This document shows positions 15,950 to 24,105 of a DNA stretch of 64,000 bases, piece by piece. Within the stretch, counting starts at the first letter, position 1, and each line of letters begins with the position of its first letter. The stretch lies in contig JBFMFX010000010.1 of NCBI GenBank assembly GCA_040752005.1, positions 62,001-126,000 on the forward strand, in the 5' to 3' direction. The notes below the pieces were generated by a model. It was not told where the DNA came from. It saw only the letters and a program-made list of their open reading frames with translations, and searched no databases. Made by a program: the position numbers and the translations under genes. The DNA is from RBG-16-66-20 sp040752005. Its GTDB lineage: Bacteria; Pseudomonadota; Gammaproteobacteria; Burkholderiales; SG8-39.

Positions 15950-16240
15950 CTATCGCACGCCCTCGACGATGACCGCCTTCGTATCGGCCGCCTTCAGCCG
16001 CATAGCGAGCAGCGGCGCGTACTCGGGCGAGTGATACCAGCGGCGCGCATCCTCGACCGACGGGAATTCGAGCACCACCAGGCGCTTCGGCACCCAGTCG
16101 CCCTCCTTCGGCTCAAGCGCGCCCCCGCGCACCAGATACCTTCCCCCGAAACGTGCAATGGTCTCCGGCACACGCTTGCGGTACTCCTCGAAGAGTGCGG
16201 CGTCCTTCACGTTCACCTCGGCGATGACGTAGCCGGCCAT
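15950..16240 (-). CDS. DUF1330 family protein
   Basis: 96 residues, a single ferredoxin-like (dimeric alpha-beta barrel) domain. The recognisable DUF1330 segments are AGYVIAEVNVKDAALFEEYR, GGRYLVRGG, LVVLEFPSVEDARRWYHSPEYAPL and a C-terminal VIVEGV. The start at 16240 is supported by AAAGGAGA just upstream; the frame is open further upstream without homology. The function is unknown; relatives are cytoplasmic and often next to unrelated metabolic genes. It is downstream of and collinear with the chrA-MFS operon. Confidence 0.9.
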   Translation of the reverse strand: MAGYVIAEVNVKDAALFEEYRKRVPETIARFGGRYLVRGGALEPKEGDWVPKRLVVLEFPSVEDARRWYHSPEYAPLLAMRLKAADTKAVIVEGVR

Positions 16241-16307
16241 GGCGTCTCCTTTTGGTCGTGGTGGCGAGGCGGCGAGGTTAACGATGCCGCAGGCCCTTGC
16301 GCAAGCG

Positions 16308-17516
16308 CTACCGCGCCGCACGCTCCTCCGGCGGTTTCACGCCGCGGAAGGCCGCGAGCAGCATCACGTCGTAGGCGATCTTCAGCGCGCCGCAGAGCAC
16401 GAGCGGCCAGGCAAGGAGCCCGGCCGAGAAGAGCGCGCCGGAGAGCGCGGGACTGGCGGCTGCGGCGAGGCTGCGCGGCACCGCGGTCACGCTCGCCGCA
16501 GCCGGGCGCTCGGCCGGCGTCACCACCGCCATCACATAGGACGAGCGCGCCGGCACGTCCATCTGGGCAAGGAACGAGCGCACGAGCAGCAGAACGAGCG
16601 CGGCCTCGACGGTGCCCGCGAACGCGGCGGCGATGAGGCACGCGCTCGACGGAATGTGCGTGAATACCATCGTATTGACCAGACCGGCGCGCGCTCCGAT
16701 CCAGGCCGCGACCGGAAAAGACGTCGCTGCGAGCAGGCCGCTCGCGAAGAAGAACTGGCTCGCGGCGGCGAGCGAGAGCTCGAAGCGCTCGAACAGCCAG
16801 AGCGCGAGCAGCGACTGCACCGCGAATCCGCCGGCGAAGGCGTCCAGGCTGAACAGCGCCGCCAGGCGCCAGACGATGCGGCGCGAGGGCCCGAGCGGGG
16901 CGGCGGGCTGTCGCGCCCGCTCGCGCGAGGCGGGGACACCGCGGTAGGCGAGCCCGCCGGCCACGCCCAGCGCCGCGTAGCAGACAAAGAGGAGCTCGAG
17001 CGCGTCGAGCCGCTCCATGCCGAACGGTGCGAGCCATTCGGGCGCGGCGGCGAAGAGCGAGCCGACGGCACCCGCGAGTGCGCCGATGAGGCTGTAGCGC
17101 GCGAAGGTGCCGGTGCGCTGCGCCGGCGGCACCGCGCCGGCGAGCACCGCGTGCTCGATCGGAACGAACGGACTCGCGCTGCCTCCGGCCGGATTGATGG
17201 TGCCGACGAAAGCGACCAGCCACAGCACCCACGCCGCGCTCGCGGCGGCATACGCGAGCCCGGTCGCGACCATGAGCAGCGAGACGGCGAAGAGCAACCG
17301 CCGGTGGTCATGGCGGGCGCCGAGCCAGCCCATGGCGAGGGTGAGCAGCGCCGAGCCGAGGAGCGCAAGCGTCGCGACCAACCCCACCTCGAATGCCGTC
17401 ATGCCGAGCGCGGTGAGATATACCGGCAGGATGACCGCGACAAAGCCGTCGCCAAAGTCGCGCATCGCCCGCGCGGCGAGGATTGCGCGTACCGCCCGCG
17501 GAGGGACGCCCGCCAT
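16308..17516 (-). CDS. MFS transporter
   Basis: 402 residues, twelve predicted TM helices. The N-terminal LAARAMRDFGDGFVAVILPVYLTALG and the motif A region MGWLGARHDHRRLL are typical MFS features; TM11-12 contain ALSGALFSAGLLAWPLVL. The start at 17516 lies 5 nt after the chrA stop, so both are probably in one operon with the upstream 43-codon ORF. The substrate is unknown; the pairing with chrA suggests oxyanion or metal efflux, by position only. Confidence 0.87.
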   Translation of the reverse strand: MAGVPPRAVRAILAARAMRDFGDGFVAVILPVYLTALGMTAFEVGLVATLALLGSALLTLAMGWLGARHDHRRLLFAVSLLMVATGLAYAAASAAWVLWLVAFVGTINPAGGSASPFVPIEHAVLAGAVPPAQRTGTFARYSLIGALAGAVGSLFAAAPEWLAPFGMERLDALELLFVCYAALGVAGGLAYRGVPASRERARQPAAPLGPSRRIVWRLAALFSLDAFAGGFAVQSLLALWLFERFELSLAAASQFFFASGLLAATSFPVAAWIGARAGLVNTMVFTHIPSSACLIAAAFAGTVEAALVLLLVRSFLAQMDVPARSSYVMAVVTPAERPAAASVTAVPRSLAAAASPALSGALFSAGLLAWPLVLCGALKIAYDVMLLAAFRGVKPPEERAAR

Positions 17517-17521
17517 CGCTG

Positions 17522-18859
17522 TCAGCGCGCCGTCAGCAGCGTCGTCGCGAGGCCTGCGGCCGCGCAGGCGCCGATCACCGGGATGATTCCCGCCTTGTAG
17601 CGGAAGAGCGCGACGAAGGCGACGGCACCGATCGCGGCGGAAACCGGCTCGAAGCCGCCTTCCCAGCCGCGCGGCCAGAGCACATGCCAGGCGAAGAAAA
17701 GCGCGAGGTTCACCACCACGCCGACCACCGCCGCCGTGATGCCGGTGAGCGGCGCGCTGAACTTCAGGTTGCCGTGCGTCGTCTCGACGAACGGCGCGCC
17801 GGCGAAGATGAAGACGAAGGAAGGCAGGAACGTGAAGAAGGCGGCGACGACGCCTCCCGCGATTCCCGCGAGCCCGGGCGCGTCCGGGCCGAAGACCTGC
17901 GCGCCCCAGGCGCCGACGAAGCCGACGAAGGCCACGATCATGATGAGCGGGCCGGGCGTCGTCTCGCCGAGGGCGAGGCCGTCGATCATCTGCGCGGCGG
18001 TGACCCAGCGGAAGTCCTCCACCGCCGCCTGAAAGACGTACGGGAGCACCGCATAGGCGCCGCCGAAGGTGACCAGCGCCGCCTTGGTGAAGAACCACGC
18101 CATCTGCGTGAGCGTGCCCTCCCAGCCGAAGACGGCCGCGAGCCCGCCGATCGCCGCCGCCCAGATCGTGAGGCCCGTGCCGACCGCACGCGCAAGACGC
18201 GCCCAGGTAAAGCGCGCGTGCTCCGGCGTCGGTGCACCCTCGTCAACCAACGCCGCGCCGCCCGCGGCAGCCGCCGGAGCGTGAGCGGAGCCGGAACGGA
18301 ATACCTGTGGTGCGAACCGACCGCCGAAATAGCCGGCGAGTCCGGCCGCAATGACGATCGCCGGAAACGGCACATCGAAGGCGAAGATCGCGACAAACGC
18401 CGCCGCCGCGAGCCCCCACAGCGCCGGATGCCTGAGCGCTCTGGACCCTATGCGCCAGGCTGCGGTGAGCACGATCGCCACCACCGCCGGCTTGATGCCG
18501 TAGAAGATTCCGGCGACCAGTGGTACGTTGCCCCAGACGAGATAGATCCAGGCGAGCGCGATCAGGATGAAGACCGACGGCAGCACGAAGAGCACGCCGG
18601 CAGCGATGCCGCCCCAGGTTCGGTGCATCAGCCAGCCGATGTAGGTCGCGAGCTGCGTCGCCTCCGGACCCGGCAGCAGCATGCAGTAGTTGAGCGCGTG
18701 CAGGAACCGGCTTTCCGAGATCCAGCGCCGGCGCTCGACCAGCTCGGCGTGCATGATCGCGATCTGCCCGGTCGGACCGCCGAAGCCGATGAAGCCGAGC
18801 TTGAGCCAGAAGAGCAGTGCCTCTGCGAAACTGACCGCGGGAACGGGCACCGCGCTCAT
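17522..18859 (-). CDS. chrA: Chromate transporter ChrA, two-domain form
   Basis: 445 residues. Long-chain CHR family: two homologous halves. The first has LKLGFIGFGGPTGQIAIMH and the marker LNYCMLLPGPEATQLATYIGW; the second has KAALVTFGGAYAVLPYV and MIDGLALGETTPGPLIMI. ChrA extrudes chromate, coupled to the proton gradient. Its ATG overlaps the stop of the preceding 43-codon ORF (ATGA), with GGAGCGACC upstream. Set among Mo/W genes, where another tetrahedral oxyanion is also handled, it may have a wider oxyanion role; that is inference. Confidence 0.94.
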   Translation of the reverse strand: MSAVPVPAVSFAEALLFWLKLGFIGFGGPTGQIAIMHAELVERRRWISESRFLHALNYCMLLPGPEATQLATYIGWLMHRTWGGIAAGVLFVLPSVFILIALAWIYLVWGNVPLVAGIFYGIKPAVVAIVLTAAWRIGSRALRHPALWGLAAAAFVAIFAFDVPFPAIVIAAGLAGYFGGRFAPQVFRSGSAHAPAAAAGGAALVDEGAPTPEHARFTWARLARAVGTGLTIWAAAIGGLAAVFGWEGTLTQMAWFFTKAALVTFGGAYAVLPYVFQAAVEDFRWVTAAQMIDGLALGETTPGPLIMIVAFVGFVGAWGAQVFGPDAPGLAGIAGGVVAAFFTFLPSFVFIFAGAPFVETTHGNLKFSAPLTGITAAVVGVVVNLALFFAWHVLWPRGWEGGFEPVSAAIGAVAFVALFRYKAGIIPVIGACAAAGLATTLLTAR

Positions 18860-18987
18860 CGCGGTCGCTCCGGTCGCACGGCCGCTTTCCACGCCCTGTG
18901 CCCCTGCGCGAGAAAGCAGGCATTGCCCGCCGCCTTGCGCATGCACACGGGATCGAAGGCCGGGGGAGGAAAGTGCGGCGCGTCCAT
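18856..18987 (-). CDS. Short ORF (43 codons) translationally coupled to chrA
   Basis: An ATG at 18987 with a strong AGGAGAGAGCC Shine-Dalgarno opens a 43-codon frame ending in ATGA with chrA. The peptide begins MDAPHFPPPAFDPVC, has a CMRKAAGNACFL middle with two further Cys nearby, and ends in a basic tail (KAAVRPERPR). There is no TM segment or known domain. The strong SD, compared with the weak one of chrA, suggests that ribosomes reach chrA through this ORF. It could be a real small metal-binding protein or a leader peptide. Confidence 0.5.
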   Translation of the reverse strand: MDAPHFPPPAFDPVCMRKAAGNACFLAQGHRAWKAAVRPERPR

Positions 18988-19053
18988 GGCTCTCTCCTCA
19001 GGAGATCGGCAGAGCTTGGACGCACCGGCGTCTTGGGCCGCGCCGCGGCCGAC

Positions 19054-19075
19054 GCGGGGAGCCTGCAATCCCCGC
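19054..19075 (-). promoter_or_regulatory. Hairpin in the leader of the small-ORF/chrA operon
   Basis: In the 122-bp gap between the regulator gene and the small ORF, GCGGGGA (19054-19060) and TCCCCGC (19069-19075) form a 7-bp stem with an 8-nt loop. There is no T-run after it. A TTGACA-like box lies further upstream on the same strand (reads TTGACATCATG near 19100). I tried to match known riboswitch consensus patterns here and found none. Confidence 0.35.
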
Positions 19076-19109
19076 AGCAGGCAAAGGGTGCGCCCGGTCC
19101 CGCATGATG

Positions 19110-20132
19110 TCAACTTCCCCTGCCGGCCTGCGGCCGGTGCAGCCACGCGAGCGCCGCTCCCAGCGTCTCGCGCGTGCCCGCGTTCGCGGCGTCGTAGCCG
19201 GGCAGTCGCCCGACCGCAGCGGCGAACTCGGCGCCGCGCAGCGCCTGCAGCAGCACCTGAAAAGGCGCCTCGCGCAGCGACCTGCGGGGCAGCGCCAGGT
19301 AGTAGCGCTCGGTCGCGAGCGGAACGAACTCCAGGCCGTGGCGCGCCGCTGCCGCGCGCAGCCCGAAACCGGCATCCGCGCGGCCTTCGGCCACCGCCGC
19401 CGCGACCAGGAGGTCCACGTCCTCCTGCGACGCGCTTGAGGGGCGGTTGAAGAACCGGATACCGGGGCGCGCGAGGTCGCGCACCCCGCGCACCCTTGCG
19501 CCGGGCCGCACGATGATGCCCTGCTCGCGCGCCACGAAATGCACCAGCTGGTGCCGGCGCGGATCGAGGCAGCGCCCGAGCGCCGCCGCGGCGGCGGCGG
19601 CGCGGGGTAGCGCGTCGGCGACGTGAAATCCGGCGGCGTCGCACTCGCCACGCGCGAGCGCGGCGAGGCTTTCCTCGGCGCCGCGAAACGACAGTTCGAG
19701 GCGCAGCCGCGCCTCGCAGACGCGCGCGAGCAGCGGCAGCGCGAGGTCGTGGCTGGCGTGCAGGGCAAGACGCGGCCGCTCGCGCGATTCGCCGGCCTCG
19801 AACAGCGCGCTCAGCTCCCGCCGCAGGCGCGCGAGCGGCGCCTCGAGCGCGCCTTTGACGCGCGCATCGGCGTCGAGGACTCTGCGGCCGAACTCGGTCA
19901 GCCGCGCGCCGCGGCCGCGCTGCAGTTCGACGAGCGGCATGCCGAACGCTCGGGCGCCCTCGCCGAGCAATCCCCAGGCGTGGCGGTACGAAACGCCGGC
20001 GGCGCGCGCCGCCTCGGCGAGGGAGGTCGCGCGCTCGAGCGCCCCGAGCAGCGCGAGCAGCGCCTCGCCGCGCTGCGGCGCGAGTACGCCGCCGGCGAGC
20101 CACTGGACCCTGACCTGAGGCCGGAATGCCAT
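19110..20132 (-). CDS. ModE-type HTH fused to PBP-like domain: tungstate/molybdate regulator
   Basis: 340 residues. The N-terminal about 95 residues have the ModE-like winged helix: LLALLGALERATSLAEAARAAGVSYRHAWGLL, then LVELQRGRGARLTEFGRRVLDAD. Instead of molbindin (TOBE) domains, the C-terminal 230 residues form a periplasmic-binding-protein-like ligand domain (about 125-330; ASHDLALPLLARV, ECDAAGFHVADALP, GIRFFNRPSSASQEDVDLL). It is divergent from tupBCA across 85 bp, so it likely controls tungstate/molybdate uptake with oxyanion or a cofactor signal as ligand. Confidence 0.85.
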   Translation of the reverse strand: MAFRPQVRVQWLAGGVLAPQRGEALLALLGALERATSLAEAARAAGVSYRHAWGLLGEGARAFGMPLVELQRGRGARLTEFGRRVLDADARVKGALEAPLARLRRELSALFEAGESRERPRLALHASHDLALPLLARVCEARLRLELSFRGAEESLAALARGECDAAGFHVADALPRAAAAAAALGRCLDPRRHQLVHFVAREQGIIVRPGARVRGVRDLARPGIRFFNRPSSASQEDVDLLVAAAVAEGRADAGFGLRAAAARHGLEFVPLATERYYLALPRRSLREAPFQVLLQALRGAEFAAAVGRLPGYDAANAGTRETLGAALAWLHRPQAGRGS

Positions 20133-20217
20133 ATGCAGATTCTTGCCTATTCAACCTGCATTTCCGCTTGGGTTAGAGTGATATTGACACAGGGGTTATG
20201 CAAACACAAACATATCC
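20133..20217. promoter_or_regulatory. Divergent control region between the ModE-like regulator and tupBCA
   Basis: 85 bp, AT-rich relative to its neighbours. ATGCAG (20133-20138) and CTGCAT (20156-20161) form an inverted repeat with 17-nt spacing near the regulator start. TTGACA (20184-20189) could be a -35 for tup transcription, but I cannot place a good -10 box. No SD is obvious before tupB. The classical E. coli ModE box was not found. Confidence 0.35.
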
Positions 20218-20922
20218 ATGAGAGAAATCGCGGAAGCAGCGCGCGAAGCGGCGGCGCTCGTCGCCGGCGCCGATCCGGCGCTCGCCGGCATCGTGGTGCT
20301 GAGCCTTCAGGTGAGCCTCTCGGCGGTTTGCGCGGCGACGCTCGTCGCGTTGCCGCTCGGCGCGCTGCTCGCGGTCGGGCGCTTCCCCGGCCGGCGGGCG
20401 CTCATCGTGCTGCTCAACGCCTTCATGGGGTTGCCGCCGGTGGTGGTCGGGCTGCTCGTCTATCTGGTTCTCTCGCGTGCCGGTCCGCTGGGCGAGCTGG
20501 GGTTGCTCTTCACCCCTGGCGCGATGGTGATCGCGCAGACGCTGCTCGTGCTGCCGATCATCGCCGCCCTCTGTCGCCAGGCGGTCGAGGACGCATGGCG
20601 CGAGTACGCAGAACAGTTGCGCTCGCTCGGCGCGAGCGATGCCCGCGCGGCGCTGACGCTGGTGTGGGACACCCGCTTCTCGCTGGTCACCGCGGTGCTC
20701 GCCGGGCTGGGGCGCGCGCTCTCGGAAGTCGGCGCGGTGCTCATCGTCGGCGGCAACATTGACGGCGTCACCCGGGTGATGACCACCGCGATCGCGCTCG
20801 AGACCTCGAAGGGGGATCTGGCGCTCGCGCTCGCGCTCGGCTTCATTCTGATCGCGCTGGTGACGCTGCTGAACGCTGCGGCGCAGGTCGTCAAGGAAGC
20901 CGCCGAGCGGCGCTACGGCTGA
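20218..20922 (+). CDS. tupB: Tungstate ABC transporter permease TupB
   Basis: 234 residues, five to six TM helices, with the permease EAA loop EYAEQLRSLGASDARAALTLVW near residue 135. The N-terminus MREIAEAAREAAALV and the VSLSAVCAATLVALPLGALLAV helix match TupB/TupA-type permeases. It imports tungstate (or molybdate) with TupC and TupA. Its stop overlaps the tupC start (TGATG). The divergent ModE-like regulator and the formate dehydrogenase downstream in function support a W/Mo supply role. Confidence 0.9.
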   Translation: MREIAEAAREAAALVAGADPALAGIVVLSLQVSLSAVCAATLVALPLGALLAVGRFPGRRALIVLLNAFMGLPPVVVGLLVYLVLSRAGPLGELGLLFTPGAMVIAQTLLVLPIIAALCRQAVEDAWREYAEQLRSLGASDARAALTLVWDTRFSLVTAVLAGLGRALSEVGAVLIVGGNIDGVTRVMTTAIALETSKGDLALALALGFILIALVTLLNAAAQVVKEAAERRYG

Positions 20923-21650
20923 TGGCGAACGACGGCCGCATCCTGCCGCTGGTGCTGCGCGAGGTCGGCTTTCGCGCCGGGGGGCGCACGATTCTCGCCG
21001 GCATCTCGGCGACGATCGAGGCGGGGCCGGCCACGATCATCCTCGGGGCGAACGGCGCCGGAAAGAGCGTGCTGATGCGCCTGATGCACGGATTGCTCGC
21101 GCCGACCACGGGCGAAGTGTCGTGGAACGGGCTGAGCAGCGAGGCGGCGCGGCGCCGGCAGGCGATGGTGTTCCAGCGCCCGGTGCTGCTACGCCGCTCG
21201 GCGCTCGCCAACGTGACCTACGCCCTCGCGCTGGCGGGTGTCGCAGCCGCCGGGCGCGAGGCTCTGGCGCTGGAGGCGCTGCGCGAAGTGGGGCTCGCGG
21301 GCGTCGCGCACCGGCCGGCGCGCGTGCTCTCCGGCGGCGAGCAGCAGCGGCTTGCGCTTGCCCGCGCCTGGGCGCTGCACCCTGAGGTGCTGTTCCTCGA
21401 CGAGCCGACCGCCAACCTCGATCCGGGCGCGACGCGCGAAATCGAGACCGTGATCCGCGCCTTCGACGCCGCCGGCACGAAGATCATCATGTCCACGCAC
21501 AATCTCGCGCAGGCGCGGCGCCTGGGCGACGAGGTGCTCTACTTGCACGAGGGGCGGCTCGCCGAGCGCGCCCCGGTCGAGGAGTTCTTCCGCCGGCCCG
21601 CCTCGGCCGAGGCGGCCGCATTCCTCAAGGGCGAGCTGCCGTGGGCGTGA
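20922..21650 (+). CDS. tupC: Tungstate ABC transporter ATP-binding protein TupC
   Basis: 242 residues. Walker A GANGAGKS at residues 43-50 (near), Q-loop VFQRPVLLRRSALANV, signature VLSGGEQQRLALARA, Walker B VLFLDEPTANLDP and switch His in MSTHNLAQARRLG. This is the ATPase driving TupB. The QRPVLLRRSA pattern after the Q-loop is common in TupC. It overlaps tupB by one base and tupA by 10 nt, consistent with a single coupled operon. Confidence 0.92.
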   Translation: MANDGRILPLVLREVGFRAGGRTILAGISATIEAGPATIILGANGAGKSVLMRLMHGLLAPTTGEVSWNGLSSEAARRRQAMVFQRPVLLRRSALANVTYALALAGVAAAGREALALEALREVGLAGVAHRPARVLSGGEQQRLALARAWALHPEVLFLDEPTANLDPGATREIETVIRAFDAAGTKIIMSTHNLAQARRLGDEVLYLHEGRLAERAPVEEFFRRPASAEAAAFLKGELPWA

Positions 21651-22450
21651 TCGCAGGCGCGGTGCTTGCGCTCCTGCTTGTCGCACCGGTGCGCGCCGAG
21701 GAGCGGTTCATCACCGTCGCCTCGACCACCTCGACCGAGCAGTCGGGGCTGTTTCGCCACCTGCTGCCGCTGTTCGAGAAAAAGGCCGGGATCCAGGTGC
21801 GCGTGGTCGCGCTCGGCACCGGGCAGGCGCTCGATCTCGGGCGCCGGGGCGATGCCGACGTGGTGCTGGTGCACGCGCCGGAGCTGGAAGAGAAGTTCGT
21901 CGCCGAAGGCTGGGGAGTGAGGCGCCACCCGGTGATGTACAACGACTTCGTCGTGCTCGGCCCGAAGAGCGATCCGGCGCGGATCGCCGGAACGAAAGAC
22001 GCCGCCGAGGCGTTTAGGAAGATCCGCGCTGCGCGGGCGCCGTTCGTCTCGCGCGCCGATCGCAGCGGCACGCACCTCGCCGAGCTGGAACTCTGGCGGG
22101 CCGCCGGCATTGACATCGCCAGAGAAAAGGGTCCCTGGTACCGCGAAACCGGCTCCGGCATGGGGCCGGCGCTCAATACCGCATCCGCCCTGAACGCGTA
22201 CCTCCTCGCCGATCGCGGCACCTGGCTTGCGTTCCGGAACCGCGGCGAGCTGGCGATCCTCGTCGAGGGCGATCCGCGCCTGTTCAACCAGTATGGAGCG
22301 ATCCTCGTCAATCCCGCCCGGCACCCGCACGTAAAGGAAGCCTGGGGCCGGCAGTTCATCGAGTGGCTGGTGTCGCCGCAGGGACAGACGGCGATCGCGG
22401 CCTACCGGATCGCGGGCGAGCAGCTTTTCTTTCCGAACGCGGCGCGCTGA
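21641..22450 (+). CDS. tupA: Tungstate-binding periplasmic protein TupA
   Basis: 269 residues from GTG 21641 (GTG 21647 is possible). Signal peptide ends near VRA (residue 19). The mature protein starts with FITVASTTSTEQSG, containing the oxyanion-binding TTS motif of TupA, followed by the ALGTGQALDLGRRGDADVVLVHAPE pattern and SRADRSGTHLAE. TupA binds tungstate with high selectivity over molybdate in studied species; that selectivity cannot be read from sequence. It is the last gene of tupBCA. Confidence 0.92.
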   Translation: MGVIAGAVLALLLVAPVRAEERFITVASTTSTEQSGLFRHLLPLFEKKAGIQVRVVALGTGQALDLGRRGDADVVLVHAPELEEKFVAEGWGVRRHPVMYNDFVVLGPKSDPARIAGTKDAAEAFRKIRAARAPFVSRADRSGTHLAELELWRAAGIDIAREKGPWYRETGSGMGPALNTASALNAYLLADRGTWLAFRNRGELAILVEGDPRLFNQYGAILVNPARHPHVKEAWGRQFIEWLVSPQGQTAIAAYRIAGEQLFFPNAAR

Positions 22451-22544
22451 GGCGCGCCTTGCCGCCCGGGCGCCGCCGCGGCGTTTTACGATACATTCGG
22501 GTTTCCTCGCCGCAGCCCGGCCTGCGCGAAGGGGGCCACCCTCC

Positions 22545-23696
22545 ATGAGCAGGCGTATCCGCTTCGATCGCAACGAACTCGCGGGCAGCTTCGGCGACAT
22601 CGGCACCGACCTGCCGCTGATCGTCGGCATCGTGCTCGCCGCCGGGCTGGACAGCGCCAGCGTCTTCACCGTGTTCGGCGCGCTCCAGATCCTCACCGGA
22701 CTGGTCTACGGCCTGCCGATGCCGATGCAGCCGCTGAAGGCGATGGCGGTCATCGTCATCACGCAGAAGGTGAGCGGGGAAGTGCTCTATGGTGCGGGAA
22801 TCGCGGTCGGGTTCGCGATGCTGCTGCTCACGATCACCGGGGCGCTGCGCCTGCTGGTGCGCTGGATTCCCGTCTGCGTCGTGCGCGGCGTGCAGTTCGG
22901 GCTGGGGCTGGCGCTTGCTCATCTGGCGCTGCGCAGCTACGTACCGTCGCTCGGCGTGCCGGGTTACGCGCTCGCGGCAGCGTGCACGCTGCTGGTGCTG
23001 CTCCTGTGGGACAACCGGCGCTTTCCGCCTGCCTTGCTGGTCGTCGGACTCGGCGTCGCGTTCGCCCTGGCGTCCGGGGTCTCGATCGAGACGATCGCGC
23101 GGGGAATCGCGTTCACGCCGCCCGCGCTGCACGCACCCGGCCTGGACGACATCCTGACCGGGTTTCTCATTCTTGCGCTGCCGCAGCTTCCGCTTTCGCT
23201 TTCCAATGCGATCATCGCCACCGAGCGCACCGTGCGCGATCTGTTTCCGCACCGGCCGGTCACCGTGGAGCGCATCGGCCTGACCTACTCGGCGGTGAAC
23301 ATCGTCGCGCCCTTCTTCGGCGGGATTCCGGTGTGCCACGGCTGCGGCGGGCTGGCCGGGCACTACGCGTTCGGCGCGCGCACCGGCGGCGCGGTGATCC
23401 TCTACGGAGCCTACTATGTGGTGCTCGGGCTGTTTCTCAGCGGACCGCTGCACGAGGTGTTGAAGCTCTTTCCGCAGCCGGTGCTCGGCGTGCTGCTGTT
23501 CTTCGAGGCGCTCGCGCTGCTCGCCCTGCTGCGGGACCAGGCGGCGAACGCGCGCGATCTGACGCTGGCGCTGTTCGTCGGCGTGCTCGCCTTCGCCCTG
23601 CCGCACGGCTTCCTCGTCGCCCTGGTCGCGGGAACGCTCGTGTTCTACGGGTTGCGGCGCTTCGGCGCCGGGGCGCCGGAACGCTCGGAGCGGTGA
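22545..23696 (+). CDS. MOT1-type molybdate/sulfate transporter
   Basis: 383 residues, about ten TM helices. The signatures of the MOT1 group of the SulP superfamily are present: NELAGSFGDIGTDLPLIVGI at residues 10-29 and the second PQLPLSLSNAIIATERTV plus GGIPVCHGCGGLAGHYAFGARTGGA. Bacterial members are annotated as putative molybdate/sulfate carriers and lack the STAS domain, as here. Encoded 94 nt after tupA, it gives the locus separate W and Mo entry routes. It may be an independent unit or the end of the tup operon. Confidence 0.9.
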   Translation: MSRRIRFDRNELAGSFGDIGTDLPLIVGIVLAAGLDSASVFTVFGALQILTGLVYGLPMPMQPLKAMAVIVITQKVSGEVLYGAGIAVGFAMLLLTITGALRLLVRWIPVCVVRGVQFGLGLALAHLALRSYVPSLGVPGYALAAACTLLVLLLWDNRRFPPALLVVGLGVAFALASGVSIETIARGIAFTPPALHAPGLDDILTGFLILALPQLPLSLSNAIIATERTVRDLFPHRPVTVERIGLTYSAVNIVAPFFGGIPVCHGCGGLAGHYAFGARTGGAVILYGAYYVVLGLFLSGPLHEVLKLFPQPVLGVLLFFEALALLALLRDQAANARDLTLALFVGVLAFALPHGFLVALVAGTLVFYGLRRFGAGAPERSER

Positions 23697-23769
23697 GACG
23701 CCGCAACGCCGGCGGCCGATGGTGTAAGCTGCGCGACCCCGATTCGACCAAATGTCCCGCGAGGCTCGC

Positions 23770-24105
23770 ATGAGCGACTACTATGAATCCGAGGACCTGA
23801 AGAAATTCGGCGCCATCGGCCGGCACGCCCGCCCGCTCGCCGACAGCTTTTTCAAGTACTACCAGGAGGCGACCGGGGCGGAAGGTGCGCTGACACGCCG
23901 CGAAAAGGCGCTGATCGCGCTCGCCCTCGCACACGCGCAGAAATGCCCCTACTGCATCGACGCCTGGACGACCGCGTGCCTGGAGGCGGGAGCAAACCCG
24001 GAGCAGATGATGGAGGCGGTGCATGTCGCCGCGGCGATGCAGGCCGGAATCACGCTGGTGCACGCGGTGCAGATGCACAACCACCTCGAACGGCTGGTCC
24101 TTTGA
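23770..24105 (+). CDS. Arsenosugar-associated peroxidase-like (carboxymuconolactone decarboxylase fold) protein
   Basis: 111 residues. The AhpD/CMD fold is recognisable by AHAQKCPYCIDAWTTACLEAG, with the redox-type CxxC (CPYC) and a following His-rich helix (AMQAGITLVHAVQMHNHLE). The N-terminal MSDYYESEDLKKFGAIG is characteristic of the family paired with ArsS. GAGG six bases before ATG 23770 favours this start over ATG 23752. Its stop overlaps the arsS TTG start. The role in arsenosugar formation is by association only. Confidence 0.85.
   Translation: MSDYYESEDLKKFGAIGRHARPLADSFFKYYQEATGAEGALTRREKALIALALAHAQKCPYCIDAWTTACLEAGANPEQMMEAVHVAAAMQAGITLVHAVQMHNHLERLVL

Noticed and set aside
18988..19109. 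Known riboswitch (cobalamin, TPP, fluoride or Moco) before the chrA operon
   Set aside because: Only a simple 7-bp hairpin is present; none of the consensus boxes fit.
20133..20217. Moco or tungsten-cofactor riboswitch before tupB
   Set aside because: The 85-bp region is short and shared with a divergent promoter, and I could not find the expected conserved segments. The same holds for the leader of moaA and mobB.
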